Assembly: GCF_030268085.1 (NCBI RefSeq)
Contig: NZ_BSDE01000001.1
Span: 1,178,001 to 1,242,000, forward strand
Direction of reading: 5' to 3'
Length of the DNA stretch: 64,000 nucleotides
Source: Geothrix limicola
GTDB lineage: Bacteria > Acidobacteriota > Holophagae > Holophagales > Holophagaceae
Below, piece after piece: positions 51,506 through 59,404 of the stretch; position 1 is the first letter of the stretch, and every line of letters begins with the position of its first letter. The notes under the pieces were generated by a model. It was not told the origin of the DNA. It ran no database searches and saw only the letters and a list, made by a program, of their open reading frames with translations. A program made the translations under genes and the position numbers.

Positions 51506-53041
51506 GTGAAAAGCAAAGGATTGGCCCTGAAATTTTTTCTGCCTGTGTCCGTGGCACTGGCGGCGCTCCTGGCCATCGTCATCTGGGGGCTGAGCGCCTA
51601 CCAGACCTCGCAGGCCGAGAAGGCCTTCGAGGAGCACCTCACGTCTCTGGCGGTGGCCTCGCGCTCCATGTTCCATGCGGATGCCGAGGAATACTGCCGC
51701 ACCCGGGGCATGGTGTTCCACCGCGTGGTGAACGGCCGCTACTCGCAGGATCCCGCCGCCGAGGCCTTCGAACGCCAGAGCCAGGGCCAGTTCGGGAACA
51801 ACCCCACCCTTGAGCATTGGGTCGGCCGCTACACCGCATCGAACGGGGAACCCCAGATCTACGTCCTCAGCCCCGGACGCCTGAAGGATTCCTGCCTCCA
51901 GTGCCACGGTGCCTTCGGCGTCGAAGTCTTCAAAGGCCACCAGACCGGCGAGCTGGTGGCTTCCTTCGGCGTCTCCATGTCCACGGCGGAGCTGTACCGC
52001 ACCCAGCGGAACATCCGCATCCTTTCGGTGCTCGGCGGCGTGGCCCTGCTGATCATCATCAGCGTGATCATCACGCGCCGCGTGAAATCGTCCATTTTGA
52101 CGCCGCTGGATCACCTCTCCGATGCCATCGGCCAGGTGGCGACCGGCGACATGACCGTCAAGGCCCTGGTGGAAAGCGAAGACGAGATCGGGCACCTGGC
52201 CGACACCTTCAACCGCATGGTCTCCGATCTCAACCACGCACTGGGCAGCATGGGACAGGCCTCCGAACAGGTGGCGTCCGGCAGCACCGAACTGGCCGCC
52301 AGTGCCGAACAGATGAACCGCACGGTGCAGGAGACGGCCCGGGTCGGCGAAGAGCTGCGCCAGGCCGGCCGCGAGGTGCTCGCCGCGCTACGCAACCTCG
52401 ATGCGAACGTCGAATCCATGGCCAGCCATTCCAAGCAGACAGGCGCCAAGGCCGACGAGGCCGTGCAGGACACGGACCGCGGGGCCGAAACCGGCCGGGG
52501 CACGGCCCACGGCATGGAAGCCATCCAGGAAGCCACGTCGCGCATCGTGCAGGCGGTGAAGGTGATCCAGGGTCTCGCGCGGCAGACCAACCTGCTCTCG
52601 CTCAACGCCGCCATCGAAGCCGCCAAGGCCGGGGCCCAGGGCAAGGGCTTCGCTGTGGTGGCCGAGGAAGTCCGCATCCTGGCCGAACGCAGCGGGCAGA
52701 GCGCCAAGGAGATCGAGGAGACCATCCACGCCATGCAGGATGCGGTGTCCGAAGGGGCCTCCAGCGTGGACGTGACCCTCCACCACCTCGAGGCGATTCG
52801 CGATCGGATCTCCCAGGTGTCGGGCAGCATCCACGAGATCGGAACCCTCAGCCAGGGCCAGGCCCGGACCAGCCAGGACGTGGGCCGCCTGATGAACCAG
52901 ACCGCCTCGCGGCTGGATCAGAACGCCACCGCCACCCACCAGCTGGCGGCCACCGTGCACGAGGTCGCCAAGACTTCGGAAGAGCTGTCCCGGGTGGCCG
53001 AGATCCTCAAGGAGACCGTGCAGCGGTTCAGGCTGCGATAA
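51506..53041 (+). CDS. methyl-accepting chemotaxis protein with periplasmic haem-c domain
   Basis: 511 residues from GTG 51506 (AAGGGTGAT upstream). The first membrane helix spans ~10-30. The periplasmic domain (DUF3365/Tll0287-like) has one haem-c site, C130-x-x-C133-H134 (SCLQCHG), so haem can be attached covalently. The second helix is ~172-190, then a HAMP domain ([20 protein letters not shown]). The signalling domain has the conserved tip ([36 protein letters not shown]). It should couple redox potential or a small gas to the CheA kinase. No chemotaxis genes are adjacent, and there is no CheR-binding pentapeptide at the C-terminus. Confidence 0.92.
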   Translation: MKSKGLALKFFLPVSVALAALLAIVIWGLSAYQTSQAEKAFEEHLTSLAVASRSMFHADAEEYCRTRGMVFHRVVNGRYSQDPAAEAFERQSQGQFGNNPTLEHWVGRYTASNGEPQIYVLSPGRLKDSCLQCHGAFGVEVFKGHQTGELVASFGVSMSTAELYRTQRNIRILSVLGGVALLIIISVIITRRVKSSILTPLDHLSDAIGQVATGDMTVKALVESEDEIGHLADTFNRMVSDLNHALGSMGQASEQVASGSTELAASAEQMNRTVQETARVGEELRQAGREVLAALRNLDANVESMASHSKQTGAKADEAVQDTDRGAETGRGTAHGMEAIQEATSRIVQAVKVIQGLARQTNLLSLNAAIEAAKAGAQGKGFAVVAEEVRILAERSGQSAKEIEETIHAMQDAVSEGASSVDVTLHHLEAIRDRISQVSGSIHEIGTLSQGQARTSQDVGRLMNQTASRLDQNATATHQLAATVHEVAKTSEELSRVAEILKETVQRFRLR

Positions 53042-53045
53042 TCCC

Positions 53046-53072
53046 GGGTCCGCCGATGTTTCCGGCGGACCC
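53046..53072. terminator. 10-bp perfect hairpin after the chemoreceptor gene
   Basis: GGGTCCGCCG (53046-53055) pairs with CGGCGGACCC (53063-53072) around a 7-base loop. It starts 4 bp after the chemoreceptor stop and ends 10 bp before the pseudouridine synthase start. No T-run follows. It probably ends the first transcript or limits read-through. Confidence 0.5.
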
Positions 53073-53082
53073 AGGATCCTCC

Positions 53083-54030
53083 ATGCCTCTGCCGAACGGC
53101 GGATATCCCCACTCGGACCAGATCGGCGCCGCGGAGTCGGGCCGGACCGTGCTCGCCCACCTGAGCGCCAAGTATCCCCTCGCCTCCGAGGCGGCCTGGT
53201 CGGCCCGCATCGACTCCGGCGAAGTGACCCTCGATGACCGGCTCGCCAGACGGGAGGATCTGCTGCGCGCCGGCCAGCGGCTCGTCTGGAACCGTCCGCC
53301 CTGGATCGAACCGGAAGTCCCCCTCGCCACGGCCATTCTGTACGAGGATGCCGACCTGCTGGCCGTGGCCAAACCCAGCGGCCTGCCCACCCTGCCCGGC
53401 GGCGGCGAATTCCAGGAGCACACGCTGCTCGCCCTCGTGCGCCGCCGCCATCCCGAGGCCAGCCCCATGCATCGCCTGGGCCGCGGCACCTCGGGCATCG
53501 TGTTGTTCGCCCCCACGGTCGACGCGCGCAAGCCGCTCCAGGCGATCTTCCAGCAGGGCGCCACCCGCAAGGTCTACCGGGCCCTCTGCGGCGGAAGTCC
53601 CCCGTTCGACACCCTGGACATCGCCGCCCCCATCGGAGAGGTGCCCTACGCCCCCCTGGGCCACCTTCACGCGGCCTGCCCTGCGGGCCGCCCATCCCAG
53701 AGCCGTGTGACCGTGCTGGAGCGCCGCACGGAGGCCACCCTGGTGGACGTGGAGATCTTCACGGGCCGCCCCCATCAGATCCGCGTCCACATGGCCTGGG
53801 CCGGCCACCCGTTGGTGGGCGATCCGCTCTATGGTCCCGGTGGCATCCCCCTGCCCGGTACCACCGCCCTGCCCGGCGACCTGGGCTACCTGCTGCATGC
53901 CCACCGGCTGGAGTTCGAGCATCCCCGAACCCGGGAATGGATTCGCCTCAGCTGCCAACCGCCACCGGAGCTTCGAATCCTTGGGAGAAGCGAAAGGAAT
54001 TCCGAAAGCGGAGGAGAACGGAGGGGCTGA
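53083..54030 (+). CDS. RluA-family pseudouridine synthase
   Basis: 315 residues from ATG 53083, chosen because it lies after the hairpin and has AGGAT upstream; ATG 53056 is in the hairpin. An S4-like N-terminal part is followed by ILYEDADLLAVAKPSGLPTLPGG. The catalytic Asp normally lies in HRLDRxTSG, but here that segment reads MHRLGRGTSGIVLFAP, with Gly at the Asp position. GRPHQIRVHMAWAGHPLVGDPLYGPG closes the domain. The family isomerises uridines in rRNA or tRNA, but the missing Asp makes activity doubtful. The last ~11 codons and the stop derive from a palindromic repeat. Confidence 0.8.
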   Translation: MPLPNGGYPHSDQIGAAESGRTVLAHLSAKYPLASEAAWSARIDSGEVTLDDRLARREDLLRAGQRLVWNRPPWIEPEVPLATAILYEDADLLAVAKPSGLPTLPGGGEFQEHTLLALVRRRHPEASPMHRLGRGTSGIVLFAPTVDARKPLQAIFQQGATRKVYRALCGGSPPFDTLDIAAPIGEVPYAPLGHLHAACPAGRPSQSRVTVLERRTEATLVDVEIFTGRPHQIRVHMAWAGHPLVGDPLYGPGGIPLPGTTALPGDLGYLLHAHRLEFEHPRTREWIRLSCQPPPELRILGRSERNSESGGERRG

Positions 54031-54115
54031 GGAAAGCGGAGCCAAGAAAAGCGGCAAGCCGCGGTTCCTCCGCTCTCCTCCGCACCTCAGCTGTCCTCCG
54101 CTTCAAGAATTCCTT
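53994..54115. repeat. palindromic repeat, GCGGAGGA family, copy 2
   Basis: The left arm begins AAGGAATTCCGAAAGCGGAG at 53994 and includes GGGGCTGAGGAAAGCGGAG. The right arm ends at 54115 and, reverse-complemented, reads AAGGAATTCTTGAAGCGGAG, continuing with GGAGGAGAGCGGAG. An inner GCGGC-AA-GCCGC hairpin lies near 54051-54062. It is about 120 bp, like copy 1 at 42407. The left arm overlaps the 3' end of the pseudouridine synthase gene. Confidence 0.8.
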
Positions 54116-54141
54116 GCCCAACACAGAAGGTGCAGGATCAC

Positions 54142-55773
54142 TCAGTTGTGCACGCCGGGCGCTTCGTGGCCCGTGCGTTCGACGTATTCGGCGTAGCTGC
54201 CCTGGAATTTCAGGGGTTCGGCGTGGTCTTCGGGGGCCAGCTCCAGCACGCGGTTCGCGAGGCCGCGCAGGAAGGCGCGGTCGTGGGACACGAAGAGCAT
54301 GGTGCCTTCGAAATCCTTCAGCGCATCGATGAGCATTTCCTTGGTGGCCAGGTCCAGGTGGTTGGTGGGCTCGTCCAGCACGAGGAAGTTGGGGGGATCG
54401 AAGAGCATGCGTGCCATGACGAGACGGGATTTCTCGCCGCCGGACAGCGCGCGGATCCGCTTGTCCACGTCATCGCCGGAGAACTGGAAGGCGCCGAGCA
54501 GGTTGCGCAGCACGCCCAGGCCCTCCATGGGGAAGTCCTGCTGCATCTGCTCGATGACCGTCAGTTCGGGATCCAGCAGATCCAGGGCCTGCTGGGAGAA
54601 GTAGCCCAGCTTGAGGCTGGCGCCCAGTTTCACGGTGCCCGCATCCGGCGTGACGGCGCCCGAGACCATCTTCAGCAGCGTCGACTTGCCGGCGCCGTTC
54701 TTGCCCATGACGCACCAGCGCTCGCCGCGACGGATGTGGAAGGCGAACTGGTCGTAAAGCTTGCGCGCGCCGTAGGCCTTGCAAAGCCCCTCGGCCATGA
54801 GCACGTCGTCGCCGGAGCGGCCGGGAATGCGGAAATCCCACTTCACCACACGGCGCTTGCGGGGTGGTTCGATGCGCTCGATCTTGTCCAGCGCCTTCAC
54901 GCGGCTCTGCACCTGGGCGGCCTTGGCGGCGTGGGCGGAAAAGCGTTCGATGAAGCGCTGCTCCTTGGCCAGCTTGGCCTGCTGGCGGGCGTAGGCGGCC
55001 TCCTGGTTGGCCTCTCGCTGCTCGCGCTCCTTCACGTAGAAATCGTAGTTGCCCGAGTACGTGACGATGTCGCCGCCGTCGATCTCCAGCACCTTGGTCA
55101 CCACGCGGTTCATGAAGTCGCGGTCGTGGCTCGTCATCAGCAGCGTGGCGGGCACGCCCTTGAGGAAGTTCTCCAGCCAGAGGATGGATTCGATGTCCAG
55201 GTGGTTGGTGGGTTCGTCCATGAGCAGCACATCGAAGTTGCCGAGCAGCACCTTGGCCATGGACACGCGCATCTTCCAGCCGCCCGACAGCGCGCCCACG
55301 TCGCCATCGATCTGCGTGTCCTCGAAGCCGAGGCCGTGCAGGCAGGCCCGCGCCTTGGCTTCCAGCTCGTAGCCGCCCAGGTGCTGGTACTCCTCCTGGA
55401 CGTGGCCGAAGCGCTCCAGGATCTGCTCCAGTTCGTCGCCGCGATCCGGATCGGACATGGCGTGCTCCAGATCCATCAGCTCGTGGTGCAGGTCCCCCAG
55501 GCGCCCGCTGCCAGCGATGGCCTCGTCCAGCACGGGCCGGCCCGACATCTCATCCACCTCCTGGCGGAAGTAGCCCAGGGTGAGCTTCTTGGGCAAGGTG
55601 ACCGAACCATCGTCGGGAGATTCCTCGCCCATGATCATGCGGAAGAGCGTGGATTTGCCGGCGCCGTTGGGGCCCACCAGGCCCACCTTTTCGCCGGGAT
55701 TCAGCTGGAAATCCGCGTCGATGAACAGGATCTGCTTGCCGTACTGCTTGCTGACGTTCGAGAACGAGATCAT
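54142..55773 (-). CDS. ABC-F family ATPase
   Basis: 543 residues. Two complete ABC modules lie in one chain with no membrane part. Walker A sites are GPNGAGKSTLF near residue 35 and GKNGAGKSTLL near 350. Signatures are LSGGWKMRVSMAKVLL and LSGGEKSRLVMARMLF, each followed by MDEPTNHLD or LDEPTNHLD. The charged linker with coiled coil lies between (EREQREANQEAAYARQQAKLAKEQRF). ABC-F proteins bind the ribosomal E site and relieve stalls or protect against antibiotics. The housekeeping members EttA, Uup and YbiT are close in size. Which of them this matches is not clear. Confidence 0.9.
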   Translation of the reverse strand: MISFSNVSKQYGKQILFIDADFQLNPGEKVGLVGPNGAGKSTLFRMIMGEESPDDGSVTLPKKLTLGYFRQEVDEMSGRPVLDEAIAGSGRLGDLHHELMDLEHAMSDPDRGDELEQILERFGHVQEEYQHLGGYELEAKARACLHGLGFEDTQIDGDVGALSGGWKMRVSMAKVLLGNFDVLLMDEPTNHLDIESILWLENFLKGVPATLLMTSHDRDFMNRVVTKVLEIDGGDIVTYSGNYDFYVKEREQREANQEAAYARQQAKLAKEQRFIERFSAHAAKAAQVQSRVKALDKIERIEPPRKRRVVKWDFRIPGRSGDDVLMAEGLCKAYGARKLYDQFAFHIRRGERWCVMGKNGAGKSTLLKMVSGAVTPDAGTVKLGASLKLGYFSQQALDLLDPELTVIEQMQQDFPMEGLGVLRNLLGAFQFSGDDVDKRIRALSGGEKSRLVMARMLFDPPNFLVLDEPTNHLDLATKEMLIDALKDFEGTMLFVSHDRAFLRGLANRVLELAPEDHAEPLKFQGSYAEYVERTGHEAPGVHN

Positions 55774-55938
55774 GGGAATCCGATGCGCGGCCGATGCGCG
55801 GATTGGGTCGCCCGGCGTGCATGGGCGGCGGAAGATTCAGAGACAGGGGATCGAGGTCGCGGAAAGCAGGATCCTCAAGCCTACGGACCTTCAGAGTACC
55901 ACAGGCACCCTGCTCGCTGTTTCGCGCCCTTTTCCTTC

Positions 55939-57786
55939 TCAGCCCTGGCTTTCCGTCCTCGGGCCGTGCATGAGCTCGACCACGGCCTGGTTCAGCCGCA
56001 GGCGGGTCTCGTGGCGCTCGAAGGCGCGGGTGAGGTAGCGGGCCCGGACCTCCATGCCACTGGCGCCGGGAATCACCTGGACGCCCGGCACCGCCGAGAA
56101 GGCCTTCACCTTGTAGCGGGCCGCGGTCTGCTGCCACTCCGCCTCGGCGAGCTTCGCGTTGCTTTCGGTCTGCTGCTCCACGATCTTCTGGATCCCATCG
56201 ATGACCACGTAGGGATCCTGCCCGGCGGGGACGGCGACGTTGAGTTCGTCCCACATCCACTTGCCCGAGGTCGAGAAATTGAAGAAATGCCCCTCGATGG
56301 CGAAGTTGTTCACGAAGGCCACGCGGCGTCCCGTGGGATGCCCCGCGTCGCTCCAGCTGCCCGTCTCCAGGATCACGGTGCGCAGCAGGCCGATCTCGAC
56401 CACCTCGCCGCCCACGCCGCGGATCTCCACCCAGTCGCCCAGTCGGATACCGTTCTTCCCCATGAGGATGAACCAGCCAAAGAAGGCCACGATGAAATCC
56501 TTCAGGGCCACGGTGAGGCCCGCGCCCGCGAGGCCGAAGACCGTGGTGGCCTGGGCCGGCATGCCCACGATGAGGAAGCCGATGACGAGCACCGCGACGA
56601 CGCGGATGATCACTTTCAGCACCGAGGTCGAGGCCCCGGCCGAGGCCCGTTCCGCCGAGGCCGAGCGGTGGCGCATCCAATCGATGAGCAGGCCGAAGAG
56701 CGCGGCGGCGAGCATCACGCCGAGAATGCTGAGCCCCTGCGCCAGCAGCTTGTGCAGGGCCACGTTGCGGTAGCCGTCCGCAAGCACCAGCCAGGCCCCG
56801 TAGGTCTCCGTGAGCCCTTGCTGATCCTGGATCCGCTTGGCCATGGTGGCCAGGCGGCGCTGCACATCGCCGAACTGCTTGAGAGAAGACACGGCGGCCT
56901 TCGCCTCGTCGCGGGCCAGCCCGTGGCTTGAGGCCCCCTTCATCAGGGAGCTGGCCGTGTGGCGGGCCGCCTCACGGTCATCCTTCTCCTTCTTGGCCTG
57001 GGCTTCGACGTCGGCCCGGCGCTTGGCCATGGCCTGTTCCTTCGCCTGGGCCTCGGCCTGGGCCTGTTCCAGGCGGACGATCTTGTCCCGCTGGGTCCGC
57101 CATTCCAACAGGCGCCCGATGAGGCTGCCGGGTTGGAAGGCGCTGGGCGGCTTGACGGTGGCCATGATCTGGGAGGATTCCCGGTCCGCGGCCTCGTGGG
57201 CTTCCTTCAGGCGCCGGATCCGGGCCTGGGGATCCCCGCCGGCCTGGGCCAGGTCGTTGGAGGCCGTCTCCAGCTCGTCCTTGTCCAGCTCCAGCTGGGC
57301 CTTGGTGATGTCGATCTGGTCTTCCAGCGCATCCTTCTTGGATTCCGGCGCCGAGGCAAGCTGTCGCGTGAGCCGGGCGACCTGCTGCTCCCCTTCCTCC
57401 ACGGCGGCCTGGGCCTTGGCCTTGGCCTGGGTCAGTTCCTGCAGTTCCGGAGTCTTCGGCACGGCCGCCGTGGCCGCGGTTCGGAGGGCGTAGGAAAAGG
57501 CCAGATCCACGGAATGGTTGCCCAGACGCTCGGCCTGGAGGGCCAGCTGCTTCTCCTCGAAGGTGGTGGCCAGGGGCACGAGGCTGCGCGCCGTGAGGAG
57601 GGGCGACTGGTCCACCAGGCGCTGCTCCTTCACCGGCGCAGCGCGGTGCAGGCCACGCTTGGGCTGCGCGGGAGCCTCCTGACCCGGAGGCGGCGCCGGA
57701 GCCTCCCGCGTCCACATCAAGCCGGCCGTGGCGCCGGCGGTCAAGGCCAACAGGATGGCGACAGGGACCCAGGACCGTGCGTGCAT
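55939..57786 (-). CDS. MscS-family mechanosensitive channel with long N-terminal coiled coil
   Basis: 615 residues from ATG 57786 (in-frame TTG 57798 is less likely). One N-terminal hydrophobic segment is followed by ~270 residues of Gln/Ala/Lys-rich coiled coil, probably periplasmic. The C-terminal half has three further helices and the MscS core: VFGLAGAGLTVALKDFIVAFFGWFILMGKNGIRLGDWVEIRGVGGEVVEIGLLRTVILE is the pore helix and beta domain. It would open under membrane tension to release solutes on osmotic downshift. The coiled coil recalls the larger MscK/MscM types. The gene is followed, in the other direction, by the ABC-F gene. Confidence 0.85.
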   Translation of the reverse strand: MHARSWVPVAILLALTAGATAGLMWTREAPAPPPGQEAPAQPKRGLHRAAPVKEQRLVDQSPLLTARSLVPLATTFEEKQLALQAERLGNHSVDLAFSYALRTAATAAVPKTPELQELTQAKAKAQAAVEEGEQQVARLTRQLASAPESKKDALEDQIDITKAQLELDKDELETASNDLAQAGGDPQARIRRLKEAHEAADRESSQIMATVKPPSAFQPGSLIGRLLEWRTQRDKIVRLEQAQAEAQAKEQAMAKRRADVEAQAKKEKDDREAARHTASSLMKGASSHGLARDEAKAAVSSLKQFGDVQRRLATMAKRIQDQQGLTETYGAWLVLADGYRNVALHKLLAQGLSILGVMLAAALFGLLIDWMRHRSASAERASAGASTSVLKVIIRVVAVLVIGFLIVGMPAQATTVFGLAGAGLTVALKDFIVAFFGWFILMGKNGIRLGDWVEIRGVGGEVVEIGLLRTVILETGSWSDAGHPTGRRVAFVNNFAIEGHFFNFSTSGKWMWDELNVAVPAGQDPYVVIDGIQKIVEQQTESNAKLAEAEWQQTAARYKVKAFSAVPGVQVIPGASGMEVRARYLTRAFERHETRLRLNQAVVELMHGPRTESQG

Positions 57787-57821
57787 GCCACCAGACAACC
57801 ACGAATGGACCCGGAACGCAA

Positions 57822-57848
57822 AAGCCCCGGGGGTGACCCCCGGGGCTT
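57822..57848 (-). terminator. intrinsic terminator of the Cys-rich peptide gene
   Basis: Twelve perfect pairs, AAGCCCCGGGGG with CCCCCGGGGCTT, close on a TGA loop. On the minus strand the stem runs into TTTTGC, a short T-run. It lies 24 bp after the stop of the Cys-rich peptide gene and before the start of mscS. Confidence 0.8.
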
Positions 57849-57872
57849 GGAATGGCGATCAGACCCTGTGGA

Positions 57873-58079
57873 TCAGCCCTTCTTGGGCTCGGCCTTCTTC
57901 TCGTCCTTCTTCTCGTCCTTCTTCTTGCAGCAATCAGGGCACTCTTTGCAGGACTTCTTGTTCTTCTCGCAGCAGGCCATGCCGCAGGCGGCCTTCTTCG
58001 GCTCGGCCTTCTTCTCCTCGGCGGCAAAGGCCACCAGGGCGAAGGAACTCACAAGGGCGAGCGCCAGGAACTTCTTCAT
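57873..58079 (-). CDS. small exported Cys/Lys-rich protein
   Basis: 68 residues from ATG 58079, with GGAGG 6 bases upstream. The signal peptide MKKFLALALVSSFALVAFA precedes a mature peptide of about 48 residues. That part has seven Cys in CGMACCEKNKKSCKECPDCC, flanked by Lys/Glu/Asp repeats (EEKKAEPKK, KKDEKKDEKKAEPKKG). The pattern suggests metal binding or a redox buffer in the periplasm. No recognised family was matched. It has its own terminator and lies between proline dehydrogenase and mscS. Confidence 0.75.
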   Translation of the reverse strand: MKKFLALALVSSFALVAFAAEEKKAEPKKAACGMACCEKNKKSCKECPDCCKKKDEKKDEKKAEPKKG

Positions 58080-58171
58080 GGAAACCTCCGAAGGGTGGGA
58101 CACGATCCCACGCAAGCACCATACCTCTGAGCCGCGGCTTTACCAATGGCAAACCCGGGGCAAAACCGGTC

Positions 58172-59068
58172 TCAGTGGCCGAACATGTTCTTCATCACCA
58201 TGAGGGCCATGGCGGGGTTGGCGGCCAGACGGCGTTTGAGATAGTGCACGGCGTACTTCCAGTCCTCCGCGAAGGGGACGTAGAGGCGCATGACCTGGCC
58301 GCGCTTGACGATCTCCTGCTGGAGTTCTTGGCGCGGCACGCCCAGCAGCATCTGGAATTCGTAGGCGCTCCTCGATACGCCCTTCCCGTCCAGGTAGGCG
58401 ATGCAGCGCCGCACCAGCGGCTCGTCGTGGGTGGCGATCTCGGGATAGTGGCCGTGGTCCAGAAGCAGCTGCACGTACTCGAAGAGCTTGTCCTTCATGT
58501 CCGGCTTCTCCTGCAGCGCCACCTCGGCGGGCTCGCGGTAGATGCCGATGCAGATGCGCACCTTGCAGGGCTTGCTGTGCAGGTTCCTGATGTCTTCCGC
58601 CGTGCGGAACAGGCGGCTCTGCAGCACGATGCCGAAGTTGTCGAACTCGTCTCGGATGGCCTTGAACATGCGCAGGGTCACGTCCGTGAAGTGCCGATCT
58701 TCCATATCCAGGGTGATGTGCATCTTGTGGGCCGCGGCGGCGGACACGATGCGGCGCAGGTTCTCCTGGCAGTAGGCTTCGCTCTCGTTGATGCCCAGCG
58801 AGGTGGGCTTGAGGCTGATGCTGGCGTGGGGGCGGTCCTTCAGGGCCTCAACCATGCGCAGGTAGATCTGCACCGTGGCTTCCACGTCCTCCCGGCTGAA
58901 GACTTCTTCGGCCAGCAGATCTACGGTGGAGTAGAGGCCGAATTTGGTCTGGATCTCGTCGGCCTTGGACACCCCCGCCGAGATGCCCTTGCCCGCGATG
59001 TAGGGGGAGGCGAAAGTCCGGACCAGGGGGCCCGGCATGAGGTCGATGATCGCGCGCTTCAAATCCAC
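58172..59068 (-). CDS. proline dehydrogenase
   Basis: 298 residues from GTG 59068, which has GGGAGG 6 bases upstream. The TIM-barrel FAD enzyme is recognised from YIAGKGISAGVSKADEIQ, then ISLKPTSLGI, LDMEDRHFTDVTLRMF, ICIGIYREPAEVALQ, ATHDEPLV and the C-terminal FAEDWKYAVHYLKRRLAANP, with the paired Arg that bind proline carboxylate. It oxidises proline to pyrroline-5-carboxylate and feeds electrons to quinone. It is the monofunctional form. The P5C dehydrogenase is not adjacent; an aldehyde-dehydrogenase-like gene 2 kb away lacks its catalytic residues. Confidence 0.9.
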   Translation of the reverse strand: MDLKRAIIDLMPGPLVRTFASPYIAGKGISAGVSKADEIQTKFGLYSTVDLLAEEVFSREDVEATVQIYLRMVEALKDRPHASISLKPTSLGINESEAYCQENLRRIVSAAAAHKMHITLDMEDRHFTDVTLRMFKAIRDEFDNFGIVLQSRLFRTAEDIRNLHSKPCKVRICIGIYREPAEVALQEKPDMKDKLFEYVQLLLDHGHYPEIATHDEPLVRRCIAYLDGKGVSRSAYEFQMLLGVPRQELQQEIVKRGQVMRLYVPFAEDWKYAVHYLKRRLAANPAMALMVMKNMFGH

Positions 59069-59195
59069 GGTGTTCCTCCCGTCGTTCCTGCGTTTTCCGA
59101 CCCATTCCAAAAAGTTTGGGCGGTCTATCAAATATACCGGTTCCACTCCCGCGCCAGCCCTCGGGAGTGGAGAGTTGTGACGCGGGACCCGAAAC

Positions 59196-59222
59196 AAAAA
59201 GCCCGCAGTTTTCCTCTGCGGG
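59196..59222 (-). terminator. second of two tandem terminators after tRNA-Lys
   Basis: CCCGCAG (59202-59208) pairs with CTGCGGG (59216-59222), seven pairs with a 7-base loop. On the minus strand it ends in CTTTTTG. The stem repeats that of the terminator 24 bp before it, which suggests a local duplication. Confidence 0.75.
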
Positions 59223-59231
59223 AATCAAATC

Positions 59232-59261
59232 AAAAAGCCCGCAGATTTTCATCTGCGGGCT
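59232..59261 (-). terminator. first of two tandem terminators after tRNA-Lys
   Basis: AGCCCGCAGAT (59236-59246) pairs perfectly with ATCTGCGGGCT (59251-59261) around TTTC. On the minus strand it is followed by TTTTTG. It lies 7 bp beyond the CCA end of the tRNA and should stop its transcript before the proline dehydrogenase gene. Confidence 0.85.
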
Positions 59262-59267
59262 CCGTGG

Positions 59268-59344
59268 TGGTGGTCCCTCCCGGACTCGAACCGGGGACCC
59301 TCTGATTAAGAGTCAGATGCTCTAACCAGCTGAGCTAAGGGACC
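59268..59344 (-). tRNA. tRNA-Lys (anticodon CUU)
   Basis: On the minus strand the gene starts GGTCCCTTAGCTCAGC and folds into a full cloverleaf. The acceptor stem pairs GGTCCC with GGGACC. The anticodon stem is TCTGA/TCAGA with loop CTCTTAA, so the anticodon is CTT and reads AAG lysine codons. The T arm is CCCGGTTCGAGTCCGGG. The discriminator is A and the CCA is encoded (59268-59270). It is followed by two tandem terminators. Confidence 0.95.
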
Positions 59345-59404
59345 ACGAGAAGAAAAGATTACCAGAGACGGCAAGGAACGCAAGAGCTAGTTCTGCACCC
59401 CTTC

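Noticed and set aside
54130-56931. Very long open frame (933 codons) on the plus strand
   Set aside because: It is antisense to the ABC-F and MscS genes, has the His/Glu/Gly-rich composition typical of complement frames in high-GC DNA, and no motif.
59196-59261. Short CRISPR-like array of CCCGCAG units
   Set aside because: There are only two units, each a hairpin with a T-run, directly after a tRNA; they are terminators.
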